A stretch of DNA of 64,000 nt from Sulfurospirillum sp. (lineage in GTDB: Bacteria > Campylobacterota > Campylobacteria > Campylobacterales > Sulfurospirillaceae), in assembly GCA_016744795.1 (NCBI GenBank), contig JADGDR010000002.1:176648-240647 (forward strand), written 5' to 3'. The translations under genes were made by a program, and so were the position numbers. Position 1 is the stretch's first letter; the number at the start of each line of letters is the position of its first letter. Of the stretch, positions 25,990 through 37,889 are shown one piece after another. The notes below the pieces were generated by a model. The model saw only the letters and a program-made list of their open reading frames with translations. It was not told the origin of the DNA and did no database searches.

Positions 25990-28545
25990 CTACTTAAAAA
26001 TCCTAAAAGGTGTTTCTATTGTTCTTTTTATAACTCCAATTGGAGATAAAACAGTATCTTTTATAACACTTGTTTTCATTTTTGGTTTTGATATAGGACC
26101 TGTTACTTTTACATTTGTGTACATTTTACCATCTTCACCTAATAGAATGTAATTTACTACAGGTATAGCCTTTACAATAGCACTTAGGTTTTTGAAAACA
26201 CTTATTTGTAGATTTATATCAAGTTTATTAGTTTTTAAATTAATGGTACCATTTCCTGTTATGTCAGCACTTTTACCATTTATTTTTATTTCATCTATGC
26301 TTAGAATATCTCCATTTCGTTTAAAGTTGATAAAAGCATTATTTATTGCATAACCATCATCATTAAAGCCTGGATTTTTAAAGGTGACCAAAGAAGGAAT
26401 AGTATGCATAAATGCCATTAAATTGTTGTAAAAGCTCATACCTTTTATTGTTGTATTCTTAGCAATAAAAGTACCATTTAGATTTTTACTATTATTCCCA
26501 TCTACATGTAATTTAAATAATCCTTTTTCAAAAACATTTTTTCCTAGGGCACTGTTTACGAACACATCAGTTAGATTTTTACTTTCAATATATATAGTTT
26601 TATCAGTTTGTTCTATTAAAATAGTTTGAGCTAAAAGTTTACTATTAAAAGACATTTTTTTACCATTTAATTTAAATACATAGTGCTCACTTGGGATTTT
26701 AAGTGTTGAGTTTGTGTCAATGACATTTGAGTTTATACCTATGACTGTCATTTGTCCTAAATCAATAGGTTTTTTATCTGCTGACGAGTCAAAAGTGACA
26801 TCTAAATCTTTTATGAGAATTTTGAATTTATCTTTTTTAGTAATTTTAATATTATTGTCTTGTGAATTTATCTCAACATTTTTTCCATCAGTTTTTATAT
26901 TTAAGTCTATATTTTTAATCTGTTTTTTATTTTTCATGAGTGGTAAATTCATATTTTTTAAATGTGCTTTTATATCATAGTTTTTAAAACCTATAGTATT
27001 TATCTTTAAATTACCATTTTTTATGCCTATATCTTGCATTAATTTTGAGTAAGGGTAAAGAAGGTTTAGTTTTTTTACGATTATTTTATTGTCCTCAGTA
27101 AGAAATTCAAGATTTGTTTTAAAACTATCTATATATATTGAAGTCCCATTTTCTTTAACTTGCATTCTTGCAGTTGTGTTAAAATCTTCTACATGTAAAA
27201 GATCTAGTTTTCCAAAGTTTACATGTAAAGAGTTGATTTTGTTTTTGCTTTTATAAATTCCTGTACTAAGATTAAGATCACCAGAGGTATAAATATCAAA
27301 AACAGTATCATATTTTAGATTTACATCGTGCAGATAAATCATGCCATTATCTAATTCTATATAACCACTTTTAGAATATATGGGAAGACCAGAAAGAGAG
27401 ATGTTAGCATCATTTATTTTAAAATACCCACTGTAACTTTTAACGCCAAATGGTAAAAATTTTATATCAATTTTGACACTTGCTTCTGTTTTGCCAGAAG
27501 TTTGTGTAATAGGTACATTTATGTCAAAAGCATGAAGGACTGCATGGATGGAATTATCTAAAATAGTATTTGCATTTATCTCTACAATTATGCCAGCTCC
27601 AAGTGTCATAAGGTTATAGATATGTACTTTAGTATTGCTAACATTTTTACCTTGATACTCTGCTTTTTTTACATCAAATATAAGTTGATTATTTTTTAGA
27701 ATAACATCGAGTTCATTGACTAGTGCTGAGGGTGCATTTTTATCAAATTTGACCACAGCATTTTTTCCCGTTGCTCTTGCTTTCATAAAGTTTGGATAAA
27801 AATTGAATGTATCTAAGTTGAATTTTCCTTCTAAGTTATGAAGTTGGTATTCGTCAGCTACTATTTTTTTGTATATCCAAGCAGATATGAGAGGTTCTAG
27901 TTCTATTTTTTTTGATAAAAAGTCCATAAAAGGTTTTAGTGAGTTAAATTTTTGAGAATTAAGCCTGTAATATAGGTCCTTATTTTCCATTCTAAGCTCA
28001 ACTCCTCCATGAATATTAAAAGTATTAAAACTTCCCATAAAATCAAATATTTGTTTTTTTATATTTGCTTGAAGAGTTCCTTTGAGTTTTAGGTGAAAAT
28101 CTTTTAAAAGCATCTGTTTTATATTGATTTCAATGGATTCTTTACAAGGTTTTATTCTAGCATCAATTGTAAGAAAGTCACTATCTATATAAAAAACTTC
28201 ATCTTTATATAAAAAGTGAATTGTTTTATTTTTAAAAATAATGTTTTGTATTAAGATAGATTTAAAAATACTGTGTAAGTAAGGCAGTTTTTTTGCTATA
28301 TCATGAAGTTCTTCGAGTGAGGTATTTTTTTTACTTTCAAGGTTTACATTTAAAGTATCTATATTTACAATTAGTTTTTTATCTAATTTTATGTACAATT
28401 GAGAAATTTTAATTTTTGGAAGATTTAAGTTCTCAATTCTTATTCCATTTGTTAGAATAACAAAAAAAAGAGTGATTAGAAGAAAAATGAATAGAAAAAA
28501 TTTCCAAATATTTTTCATAGTATGTGATGTTGCGTTTATTATCAT
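25990..28545 (-). CDS. AsmA-like/DUF3971 envelope protein
   Basis: The ~850-aa protein has an N-terminal membrane anchor (KNIWKFFLFIFLLITLFFVI) and a long beta-rich periplasmic part. The C-terminal region (GISMSFYNN-like, then NLKTNKLDINLQI, PKMKTSVI, PIGVIKRTIETPF) is typical of AsmA/YhdP-like proteins that move phospholipid or help envelope assembly. Two starts are possible: ATG 28545 with a weak AAGAGAA site, or ATG 28518 (MKNIWK). Three TACATGTA sites encode Leu-His-Val. Its 5' end overlaps that of the divergent mltG. Confidence 0.75.
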   Translation of the reverse strand: MIINATSHTMKNIWKFFLFIFLLITLFFVILTNGIRIENLNLPKIKISQLYIKLDKKLIVNIDTLNVNLESKKNTSLEELHDIAKKLPYLHSIFKSILIQNIIFKNKTIHFLYKDEVFYIDSDFLTIDARIKPCKESIEINIKQMLLKDFHLKLKGTLQANIKKQIFDFMGSFNTFNIHGGVELRMENKDLYYRLNSQKFNSLKPFMDFLSKKIELEPLISAWIYKKIVADEYQLHNLEGKFNLDTFNFYPNFMKARATGKNAVVKFDKNAPSALVNELDVILKNNQLIFDVKKAEYQGKNVSNTKVHIYNLMTLGAGIIVEINANTILDNSIHAVLHAFDINVPITQTSGKTEASVKIDIKFLPFGVKSYSGYFKINDANISLSGLPIYSKSGYIELDNGMIYLHDVNLKYDTVFDIYTSGDLNLSTGIYKSKNKINSLHVNFGKLDLLHVEDFNTTARMQVKENGTSIYIDSFKTNLEFLTEDNKIIVKKLNLLYPYSKLMQDIGIKNGNLKINTIGFKNYDIKAHLKNMNLPLMKNKKQIKNIDLNIKTDGKNVEINSQDNNIKITKKDKFKILIKDLDVTFDSSADKKPIDLGQMTVIGINSNVIDTNSTLKIPSEHYVFKLNGKKMSFNSKLLAQTILIEQTDKTIYIESKNLTDVFVNSALGKNVFEKGLFKLHVDGNNSKNLNGTFIAKNTTIKGMSFYNNLMAFMHTIPSLVTFKNPGFNDDGYAINNAFINFKRNGDILSIDEIKINGKSADITGNGTINLKTNKLDINLQISVFKNLSAIVKAIPVVNYILLGEDGKMYTNVKVTGPISKPKMKTSVIKDTVLSPIGVIKRTIETPFRIFK

Positions 28546-29434
28546 GTATTCTCTTATATTTCACTTATCAAAACCTATAAATACGACAAAAGCTGCATAT
28601 ATTCCACAAGGCTCAATTAGTCAGATTATATCATATTTAGAACAAAAAAAGTTCTATTTATCGCCTAGTATTGATAAATACATGCTTTTTTTTATTGGTA
28701 GACCTCAATCTGGTTGGATTGATATTGGACAAACTAGATTAAGTCGTGGAGATTTTTTGTATAAACTCTCAAATTCAAAAGCAGCTATGAATACTATTAT
28801 TTTAGTTCCTGGTGAAACTATAGATGTTTTTTTATATCAAATTTCACAAGAGTATAATCTTTCCTATAATAAATTAATGAAATACTATTTAAAATTTACC
28901 CCCATTAGAGATGGGTTTATTATCCCTGAAACATATCATATTCCTATGGGTATAGGAGAGCGACATCTTATTCTTTATCTTCTAAACTATGCACAGGAAA
29001 AACATCAAAAAACAGCAACAAAAATTTTTGGAGAATTCGATAAAAATAGTTGGTATAGATATCTTATTATCGCTTCAATTATACAAAAAGAGTCTGCAAA
29101 TAAAAAAGAGATGTCTTTGGTCTCTTCAGTAATCTATAATCGTTTAAAAAAAGGGATGAGACTTCAAATGGATGGAACTTTAAACTATGGAAAATTTTCT
29201 CATATAAAAGTAACTCCTCAAAGGATAAAAGAAGATAAGAGTGAGTATAATACCTACAAGAGCAGAGGTTTGCCCCCATATCCTGTAAGTAGTATTTCCA
29301 ATGAAGCTATTTTTGCTGCGATATTTCCAAAGAAAACAAGTTATCTTTATTTTGTAAAATCAAAAAAAGGTGTTCATGTTTTTTCAAAAACATATAAAGA
29401 ACATCTTAGAAATATAAAAAGAAATAAACAATAA
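28487..29434 (+). CDS. mltG: Endolytic peptidoglycan transglycosylase MltG
   Basis: The 315-aa protein has an N-terminal membrane helix (residues 4-24), a LysM-like region and the YceG catalytic domain with the key glutamate in IIQKESA (near residue 202) and YNRLKKGMRLQMDGTLNYG. MltG cuts nascent glycan strands and sets their length. ATG 28487 is chosen over GTG 28472 because of the AGAAG site before it. The coding start overlaps the divergent AsmA-like gene by at least 32 nt on the opposite strand. Confidence 0.9.
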   Translation: MNRKNFQIFFIVCDVAFIIMYSLIFHLSKPINTTKAAYIPQGSISQIISYLEQKKFYLSPSIDKYMLFFIGRPQSGWIDIGQTRLSRGDFLYKLSNSKAAMNTIILVPGETIDVFLYQISQEYNLSYNKLMKYYLKFTPIRDGFIIPETYHIPMGIGERHLILYLLNYAQEKHQKTATKIFGEFDKNSWYRYLIIASIIQKESANKKEMSLVSSVIYNRLKKGMRLQMDGTLNYGKFSHIKVTPQRIKEDKSEYNTYKSRGLPPYPVSSISNEAIFAAIFPKKTSYLYFVKSKKGVHVFSKTYKEHLRNIKRNKQ

Positions 29435-29497
29435 ATATAACTTAGTAATTTTAAACTGTTTAATTAACAAAGTGATAATAAAAAATCATAAATTTAA

Positions 29498-31705
<2,208 letters not shown>

Positions 31706-31708
31706 AGT

Positions 31709-31729
31709 TAGAGGAGATTTTCTCCTCTA
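31709..31729. terminator. Hairpin between icd and mdh
   Basis: TAGAGGAGA, loop TTT, TCTCCTCTA: a perfect 9-bp hairpin right after icd, followed by a TACATGTA palindrome and the mdh ribosome site. There is no T tract, so it probably acts as an attenuator or mRNA 3'-end protector rather than a full stop. Confidence 0.6.
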
Positions 31730-31750
31730 CATGTAAAGAAGGAGCATTAT

Positions 31751-32704
31751 TTGTTACAAGCTAAAAAAGTCTCAATAATAGGGGCTGGAAATGTCGGAGC
31801 AACTGTTTGTTATTGGCTTGCGATGAGAAAAAGTTGTCGTGAGATAGTTATGATTGATTTGGTTGAGGGCTTAGCTAAGGGTAAAGCTTTAGATATCGCT
31901 CAAGCAACTTCTCCCGAAGGTAGTCATACCCTTATAAATGCTTCAAGTGATTACGTTGATATAGAAAATAGCGATATAGTTGTTATAACTGCAGGAGTTC
32001 CAAGAAAACCTGGTATGAGTCGAGATGACTTACTTATGATAAATGCAAAGATAGTAAAACAGATTGTAGAAAAGATAAAAGAGTATGCTCCTGATGCTAT
32101 CTTAATAACAGTAACAAATCCACTAGATGCCACTACATATACTGCTCTAAAAGTTGGAGATTATCCAAGAAATCAAGTTATTGGTATGGCTGGAATTTTG
32201 GATAGTTCAAGAATGGAAACTTTAATATCTGGAAAACTAGGTTTTGGACATGGTCAAGTTACAGCAAGTGTTATGGGTGGACATGGTGATGATATGGTGC
32301 CACTTCCGAGATACTCATCTGTTAATGGTGTTGCTTTAACAGATTTATTAAATGATTTAGAGATAGAAGATATTATAGAAAAAACCAGACATGGTGGTGC
32401 TGAGATTGTTGGATTTATGGGAACATCTGCTTATTATGCTCCTGCAAATAGTACAGTAAAAATGATAGAAGCTATTCTAGGAGATAAACATGCTATTTTT
32501 CCATGCGCAACACTCTTAGATGGTGAATATGGTTATAAAGATACAGTAAATGGAGTTCCTGTAGTTTTGGGAGCTAATGGTATAGAAAAAATAGTTGAAT
32601 TACCATTGAATTTAAGTGAACAAAGACTTTTTGAAAATAGTGTAAATTCGGTTAATAATTTGTTGGATACATTGCATAAAAATAATTTTTTTGAGGAGAA
32701 ATAA
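31751..32704 (+). CDS. mdh: Malate dehydrogenase
   Basis: The 317-aa protein shows the NAD-binding GAGNVGATV (residues 9-17), DLVEGLAKGKALD, the substrate loop VPRKPGMSRDDLL, and the catalytic histidine in MGGHGDDMVPL. This is the LDH-like MDH type found in many Campylobacterota. It starts with TTG at 31751, with AAGGAG 6-7 nt ahead; no ATG fits. The stop overlaps the fumarase ATG by 1 nt. Confidence 0.95.
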   Translation: MLQAKKVSIIGAGNVGATVCYWLAMRKSCREIVMIDLVEGLAKGKALDIAQATSPEGSHTLINASSDYVDIENSDIVVITAGVPRKPGMSRDDLLMINAKIVKQIVEKIKEYAPDAILITVTNPLDATTYTALKVGDYPRNQVIGMAGILDSSRMETLISGKLGFGHGQVTASVMGGHGDDMVPLPRYSSVNGVALTDLLNDLEIEDIIEKTRHGGAEIVGFMGTSAYYAPANSTVKMIEAILGDKHAIFPCATLLDGEYGYKDTVNGVPVVLGANGIEKIVELPLNLSEQRLFENSVNSVNNLLDTLHKNNFFEEK

Positions 32705-33555
32705 TGCGAGAAATAAAATACGAAGATATAGTCAAATCTATTAGAGATTCTATCATGTACAGTGGTACAAATCTTCCAAAAGATGCATTAGAAAAGATGA
32801 ATGAAGCTTACGAAAAAGAAAAAAGCCCAGTAGCACGTGAAGTATTAAAACAGCTTTTAGAAAATGCAGATATAGCTTCAAGTGAAGATAAACCACTATG
32901 TCAAGACACTGGTTTAGCTGTATTTTTTGTAAAAGTTGGTGAAGATGTAAAAGTAGTTGGTGGAACTCTAAAAGCGGCCATTAACGAGGGGACAGAAAAA
33001 GGTTACAAAGATGGTTATCTAAGAGCATCAACCTGTCATTGGGATACAAGAGCAAATCTAAAAGATGAAATAGGATATAACTTACCTGCTATTATACACT
33101 TTGACCTAGTTGAGGGTGATGAACTGGAGATAGAATATGCCGCAAAAGGTGGTGGAAGTGAAAATGTAAGTCGTGCTACAGTAATTCCACCAGCTGCAGG
33201 AAGACAAGGTGTAATTGATTATGTTAAAGAGGTTGTAAGTAACGCTGGACCAAATCCATGTCCTCCACTTACCGTTGGAGTTGGAATTGGTGGGACTTTT
33301 GAAAAAGCTGTTATTTCCAGTAAACATGCACTTTTCAGAAAATTAGGTTCAGTTAATGAAAACTCAACTCTTGAATCGATGGAAAAAGAGTTAGTTGAAG
33401 AGTTAAATAAACTTGGAATTGGAGCTATGGGAATGGGAGGGACTCAAACAGTATTCGGTGTTCATATTGAGAAAAATCCATGTCATATAGCAAGCCTTCC
33501 TGTCTCAGTTAATGTTCAATGTCATAGCAGTAGACACACTGTTATTAAGCTGTAG
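32704..33555 (+). CDS. Class I fumarate hydratase, alpha (N-terminal) subunit
   Basis: The 283-aa protein corresponds to the N-terminal half of FumA/FumB and to TtdA. It has cluster cysteines in PLCQDTG (near residue 62), STCHWDTR and NPCPPLTVG. With the following subunit it forms an oxygen-sensitive [4Fe-4S] enzyme that hydrates fumarate to malate. It overlaps mdh by 1 nt and is followed by the beta subunit after 10 nt. Tartrate dehydratase is an alternative, but the TCA context favours fumarase. Confidence 0.92.
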   Translation: MREIKYEDIVKSIRDSIMYSGTNLPKDALEKMNEAYEKEKSPVAREVLKQLLENADIASSEDKPLCQDTGLAVFFVKVGEDVKVVGGTLKAAINEGTEKGYKDGYLRASTCHWDTRANLKDEIGYNLPAIIHFDLVEGDELEIEYAAKGGGSENVSRATVIPPAAGRQGVIDYVKEVVSNAGPNPCPPLTVGVGIGGTFEKAVISSKHALFRKLGSVNENSTLESMEKELVEELNKLGIGAMGMGGTQTVFGVHIEKNPCHIASLPVSVNVQCHSSRHTVIKL

Positions 33556-33565
33556 GAGTTATAAG

Positions 33566-34126
33566 ATGAGTAAAACATATAATTTAACAACACCTTTAAG
33601 CGAAGCAGATGTAATTCAATTAAAAGCAGGTGATATAGTCTATCTTAGTGGTATTATTTATACAGCACGTGATGCAGCACATAAGAAACTTATAGATTTG
33701 ATGGATGCTAAAGAAGAGTTACCTTTTGATGTGAAAGGCTCTGTTATATATTTTGTTGGACCAACTCCTCCAAAGCCAGGCGATCCAATTGGAAGTGCAG
33801 GACCTACAACTTCTTACCGTATGGATTCTTACTCTCCAAGACTTATTAATGAAAAAGGTCTTAGGGGTATGATTGGTAAAGGTAAAAGAAATAAAGAGGT
33901 AACAGATGCATGTAGCAAATCAAAAGCTATCTATTTTGGTGCGACTGGAGGTGCAGGAGCACTTTTAGCTAGACAGATAAAAAGTGCAGAAGTGATTGCT
34001 TATCCAGAACTTGGACCAGAAGCTATTCGAAAACTTGAAGTAGTTGATTTTCCATTAACGGTGATAAATGATACTTACGATCAAGATTTATACAAAATAG
34101 GAAGAGCGCAATACGAAATAAAGTAA
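33566..34126 (+). CDS. Class I fumarate hydratase, beta (C-terminal) subunit
   Basis: The 186-aa protein has YFVGPTPPKPGDPIGSAGPT and GKGKRNKEV of the FumA C-terminal domain. The frame is open from 33512, but ATG 33566 (MSKTYNL) has a TAGGAG site and matches the subunit N-terminus. It completes the split fumarase. The 132 nt after it carry no gene; they probably hold the sucC promoter. Confidence 0.92.
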   Translation: MSKTYNLTTPLSEADVIQLKAGDIVYLSGIIYTARDAAHKKLIDLMDAKEELPFDVKGSVIYFVGPTPPKPGDPIGSAGPTTSYRMDSYSPRLINEKGLRGMIGKGKRNKEVTDACSKSKAIYFGATGGAGALLARQIKSAEVIAYPELGPEAIRKLEVVDFPLTVINDTYDQDLYKIGRAQYEIK

Positions 34127-34258
34127 TTGTGAGACATTTAGGGAAGATAAGTTTATTTGAAACTTAAACTATAAGAAAATAATATATATAGTTGAGTATT
34201 TTATCATGATGATAGAAAAAAGACTATAGAATTTTGACAAAATTACCCAGGAGGCTCT

Positions 34259-35431
34259 ATGAACGTTCATGAATATCAAGCAAAACAGATATTTGCTAAG
34301 TATGGTGTGCCAGTACCAAAAGGCTATATAGCAACTACAGTTGAAGAAGCAGTAGAAAATGCAAAAAAATTAGGTGGAAAAGTATGGGTTGTAAAAGCTC
34401 AAATTCACGCAGGTGGTCGTGGACTAGGTGGTGGTGTTAAAGTTGCTACTAGTTTAGATAAAGTAAAAGAGTATGCTGAGGCTATACTTGGTATGACTTT
34501 AGTTACACATCAAACAGGACCTGAAGGTAAACTTGTTCAAAAAGTTTATATTGAAGAAGGTGCTGACATAGCTGAAGAACTTTATCTTGGTGTTGTTCTA
34601 GATCGTGCTCGTGAGATGCCAGTTATCATGGCTTCTACTGAAGGTGGTATGGCTATTGAAGATGTAGCTGCTAATACTCCTGAAAAAATCATTAAAGTAG
34701 CTGTTGATCCTGCTATTGGCTTTAAAGGTTTTCACGGACGTGAGTTAGCTTTTGGTTTGAATCTTCCAAAAGAAGAGATTGGTAAGTTTATTAAATTTGC
34801 TGCAGCTTTATATAAAGTATATATGGAAAATGATGCAGAAATGATTGAAATCAATCCTCTTGTCAAAACCGGTGCTGGTGAGTTTATTGCACTTGATGGA
34901 AAGATGGGTTTTGATGATAGTGCTTTAGGACGTCATCCTGACATTGAAGAGATGAGAGATTTAAGTGAAGAAGATGCTGATGAGAGAGAAGCTAGTGAGT
35001 ATGGTTTAAGCTATATTGCACTTGATGGTGAAATAGGTTGTATGGTAAACGGAGCAGGACTTGCAATGGGTACTATGGATACAATTAACTATATGGGTGG
35101 AACTCCTGCAAACTTTTTGGATGTTGGTGGTCAAGCAAATGCACAAACTGTTGCAAAAGGTTTTGAAATCATTCTTAAAAACCCAAATGTAAAAGCTATA
35201 TTTGTTAATATTTTTGGTGGAATTGTAAGATGTGATAGAATTGCAAATGGTATACTTGAAGCTACAAAACTTGTAGATGTGCATGTTCCTGTTGTTGTTA
35301 GACTTGATGGTACTAATGCATCAGAAGCGGCAGTTATATTGAAAAATGCAGGAATAGCAAATGTTATTGCAGCAACTGACTTAGGTGACGGTGCTAAAAA
35401 AGCAGTTGCAGCAGCTAAAGGAGAGTTATAA
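34259..35431 (+). CDS. sucC: Succinyl-CoA synthetase beta subunit
   Basis: The 390-aa ATP-grasp protein shows [15 protein letters not shown] (near residue 50), the metal site EINPL (near 199) and IFGGIVRCD near the end. It makes or uses succinyl-CoA with ADP/ATP together with SucD. AGGAGG precedes the ATG. The stop overlaps the sucD start by 1 nt. Length and motifs are standard. Confidence 0.97.
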   Translation: MNVHEYQAKQIFAKYGVPVPKGYIATTVEEAVENAKKLGGKVWVVKAQIHAGGRGLGGGVKVATSLDKVKEYAEAILGMTLVTHQTGPEGKLVQKVYIEEGADIAEELYLGVVLDRAREMPVIMASTEGGMAIEDVAANTPEKIIKVAVDPAIGFKGFHGRELAFGLNLPKEEIGKFIKFAAALYKVYMENDAEMIEINPLVKTGAGEFIALDGKMGFDDSALGRHPDIEEMRDLSEEDADEREASEYGLSYIALDGEIGCMVNGAGLAMGTMDTINYMGGTPANFLDVGGQANAQTVAKGFEIILKNPNVKAIFVNIFGGIVRCDRIANGILEATKLVDVHVPVVVRLDGTNASEAAVILKNAGIANVIAATDLGDGAKKAVAAAKGEL

Positions 35432-36303
35432 TGAGCATATTAGTAAACAAAGATACAAAAGTAATCGTTCAAGGTTTTACTGGTAAAGAGGGAACTTTCC
35501 ATGCAGAGCAGTGTTTAGCATATGGTACTAAAATTGTTGGTGGAGTTACACCAAACAAAGGTGGACAAACTCATCTTGGTCAGCCAGTATTTAATACAGT
35601 AAAAGAAGCAGTTAATACAACTGGTGCAACAGTGAGTATGATTTTTGTTCCACCTGCATTTGTTAGTGATGCCGTTTTAGAAGCAGCTGATGCTGGAATA
35701 GAGCTTGCAGTTATTATTACTGAGGGAGCTCCTGTTAGAGATATGCAAGAAGCAAAAGCTTATGCAACTAAAAAAGATATGCTTACTATTGGACCAAATT
35801 GTCCTGGAATTATAACGGCAGAGGAGTGCAAAATAGGTATTATGCCTGGAGCAGTTTTCAAAAAAGGTAATGTTGGACTTATCTCAAAGTCAGGAACACT
35901 GACGTATGAAGGTGCTAACCAAGTTTGTAATGAAGGTTTTGGAATCACAACAGCAGTTGGTATTGGTGGAGATCCAATTATTGGGCTTAGTTATAAACAA
36001 TTATTACCACTTTTTGAAGCAGATCCTGAAACTGAAGCTATTGTTATGATAGGTGAAATTGGTGGTGACTTAGAGATTCAAGCAGCAGCATATATAAAAG
36101 AAAATATTACAAAACCTGTTGTTGCTTTTATTGCAGGTCAAACAGCACCTGCAGGAAAAAGAATGGGACACGCAGGGGCTATCATCAGTGGAAGTGCTGG
36201 AACAGCAGCTGAAAAAATGGCTGCACTAGAAGCTGCAGGTGTTGCAGTTGTAAGATCACCAGCTGATATAGGTAAAAAAGTAGCAGAAGTTTTAAAGAAA
36301 TAG
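35431..36303 (+). CDS. sucD: Succinyl-CoA synthetase alpha subunit
   Basis: The 290-aa protein has the CoA-binding Rossmann domain ([12 protein letters not shown], residues 13-24), GPNCPGI and the phosphorylated histidine in [12 protein letters not shown] (near residue 246). It pairs with SucC. The 124 nt after it contain three consecutive hairpins and then the oorD ribosome site. Confidence 0.97.
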   Translation: MSILVNKDTKVIVQGFTGKEGTFHAEQCLAYGTKIVGGVTPNKGGQTHLGQPVFNTVKEAVNTTGATVSMIFVPPAFVSDAVLEAADAGIELAVIITEGAPVRDMQEAKAYATKKDMLTIGPNCPGIITAEECKIGIMPGAVFKKGNVGLISKSGTLTYEGANQVCNEGFGITTAVGIGGDPIIGLSYKQLLPLFEADPETEAIVMIGEIGGDLEIQAAAYIKENITKPVVAFIAGQTAPAGKRMGHAGAIISGSAGTAAEKMAALEAAGVAVVRSPADIGKKVAEVLKK

Positions 36304-36310
36304 AGTTTTT

Positions 36311-36347
36311 ATGTCAAGAATAGGTGTTTCTACCTAATTCTTGACAT
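36311..36347. terminator. sucCD terminator hairpin, first of three in the sucD-oorD gap
   Basis: ATGTCAAGAATAGGT and ACCTAATTCTTGACAT pair with one bulge, followed by TTTTGATT. Its right arm overlaps by 3 nt a second perfect hairpin (36345-36367, CATTTTGATT/AATCAAAATG, GTT loop). A small GCCTTTAAAGGC palindrome (36370-36381) follows. The overlap means the first two cannot fully form together. Confidence 0.65.
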
Positions 36348-36427
36348 TTTGATTGTTAATCAAAATGTATGCCTTTAAAGGCAAACTTTAGATGATAAGA
36401 AGTAAAATAATATGAAGGAGACTTAGT

Positions 36428-36745
36428 ATGAGTTTAGTTACGGCACCGCAAGATACTCCTGTTTGGGTAAATACAAACAGATGTAAAGCATGTGATGTAT
36501 GTGTTAGTATGTGTCCTGCTGGAGTGCTAGCTATGATAGCAGCTCCAAGTTCAACACTTGGATCAATGATAGAAGTTGTTAATCCTGAAGCATGTATTGG
36601 ATGTAAAGATTGTGAATTACATTGTCCTGATTTCGCTATTTACGTAGCAGATAGAAAAGAGTACAAATTTGCAAAGATAACTGATGAAGCAAAAGATCGC
36701 TCAGAGGCTATAAAAAATAATAAATTTAGAAAATTAAGTGCATAG
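36428..36745 (+). CDS. oorD: 2-oxoglutarate:ferredoxin oxidoreductase delta subunit
   Basis: The 105-aa ferredoxin-like subunit has two 4Fe-4S motifs (CKACDVCVSMCP near residue 19 and CIGCKDCELHCP near 58). It passes electrons between the TPP subunit and ferredoxin or flavodoxin. It leads the oorDABC operon with GAAGGAG before the ATG. Confidence 0.95.
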   Translation: MSLVTAPQDTPVWVNTNRCKACDVCVSMCPAGVLAMIAAPSSTLGSMIEVVNPEACIGCKDCELHCPDFAIYVADRKEYKFAKITDEAKDRSEAIKNNKFRKLSA

Positions 36746-36755
36746 GGAGCTATGA

Positions 36756-37889
36756 ATGTCTAGAGAAGTAATTTCAAGTGGTAATGCACTTGCGGCAAAA
36801 GCAGCTATAGATTGTGGTTGTGAATTTTTTGGTGGTTATCCTATCACTCCTTCTTCTGAAGTTGCACACGATTTAAGTGTAAGCTTACCAAAAGTTGGCG
36901 GTAAATTTATCCAAATGGAAGATGAGATAGCAGGAATTTGTGTAGCTCTTGGAGCTTCAATGAGTGGTAAAAAGGCTATGACTGCAACTAGTGGTCCTGG
37001 TATATCACTAAAATCAGAGCAAATTGGACTTAGTTTTATAGCTGAAGTTCCTCTTGTTATTGTTAATGTTATGCGTGGTGGTCCATCAACTGGTCTTCCA
37101 ACTCGTGTAAGTCAGGCAGATATTGGTCAAGCAAAGTATCCAACTCATGGTGATTTTGCTTCTATTACACTCTGTCCAGGTTCATTAGAAGAATCTTATA
37201 CAGAGACTATTAGAGCATTTAATTTAGCTGAGAAATATATGACTCCTGTATTTGTTCTTTTGGATGAAACCTTAGGTCATATGCATGGTAAAGCCATACT
37301 TCCTGATCTTGAAGATGTAAAAAAAAGTGTTATAACTCGTGCTAAGTTTACTGGTGATAGAAAAGATTATAAACCTTATGATGTTCCTATGGACGAGCCA
37401 GCAGTATTGAATCCTTTCTTTGAAGGGTATCATTACCATGTAACTGGACTTCATCATGGACCAACAGGTCATCCAACAGAAGATGAGAATGCATGTCAGT
37501 TTAACATTGAGAGATTGATGGGAAAAATTAATAATAAAGCTGAAGAAATGGTTGAGTATGAAGAGTTTATGCTTGATGATGCTGAAGTTTGCATAATTGC
37601 TTATGGTAGTATCTCTCGTGGAGCTAAAGAAGCTGTTATGAAACTTAGAAATGATGGTATTAAAGCTGGACTTTTTAGACCTATAACACTTTGGCCAAGT
37701 CCTGCAAAAAAACTAAAAGAGATTGGTGAGAGATTTGATAAAATTTTTGTAACTGAGCTTAATATGGGTCAGTACTTAGAAGAGATTCAAAGAGTTATGA
37801 AAAGAGATGATTTTGCAACACTTCACAAAGCAAATGGTAGACCAGTACCACCACTTGAGATGGTAGCAAAAGTTAAGGAGATGTTCTAA
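36756..37889 (+). CDS. oorA: 2-oxoglutarate:ferredoxin oxidoreductase alpha subunit
   Basis: The 377-aa protein has the pyrimidine-binding start (GNALAAKAAIDCGCEFFGGY), PITPSSE, TSGPGISLKSE and VMRGGPSTGLPT of the 2-oxoacid:acceptor family. With OorB it forms the TPP site that decarboxylates 2-oxoglutarate to succinyl-CoA, or carboxylates it in the reductive TCA cycle. The stop overlaps the oorB ATG by 1 nt. Confidence 0.95.
   Translation: MSREVISSGNALAAKAAIDCGCEFFGGYPITPSSEVAHDLSVSLPKVGGKFIQMEDEIAGICVALGASMSGKKAMTATSGPGISLKSEQIGLSFIAEVPLVIVNVMRGGPSTGLPTRVSQADIGQAKYPTHGDFASITLCPGSLEESYTETIRAFNLAEKYMTPVFVLLDETLGHMHGKAILPDLEDVKKSVITRAKFTGDRKDYKPYDVPMDEPAVLNPFFEGYHYHVTGLHHGPTGHPTEDENACQFNIERLMGKINNKAEEMVEYEEFMLDDAEVCIIAYGSISRGAKEAVMKLRNDGIKAGLFRPITLWPSPAKKLKEIGERFDKIFVTELNMGQYLEEIQRVMKRDDFATLHKANGRPVPPLEMVAKVKEMF

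Noticed and set aside
34127-34258. Possible tRNA in the gap before sucC
   Set aside because: No cloverleaf or TTC-loop signature; only AT-rich sequence and an AGGAGG ribosome site.
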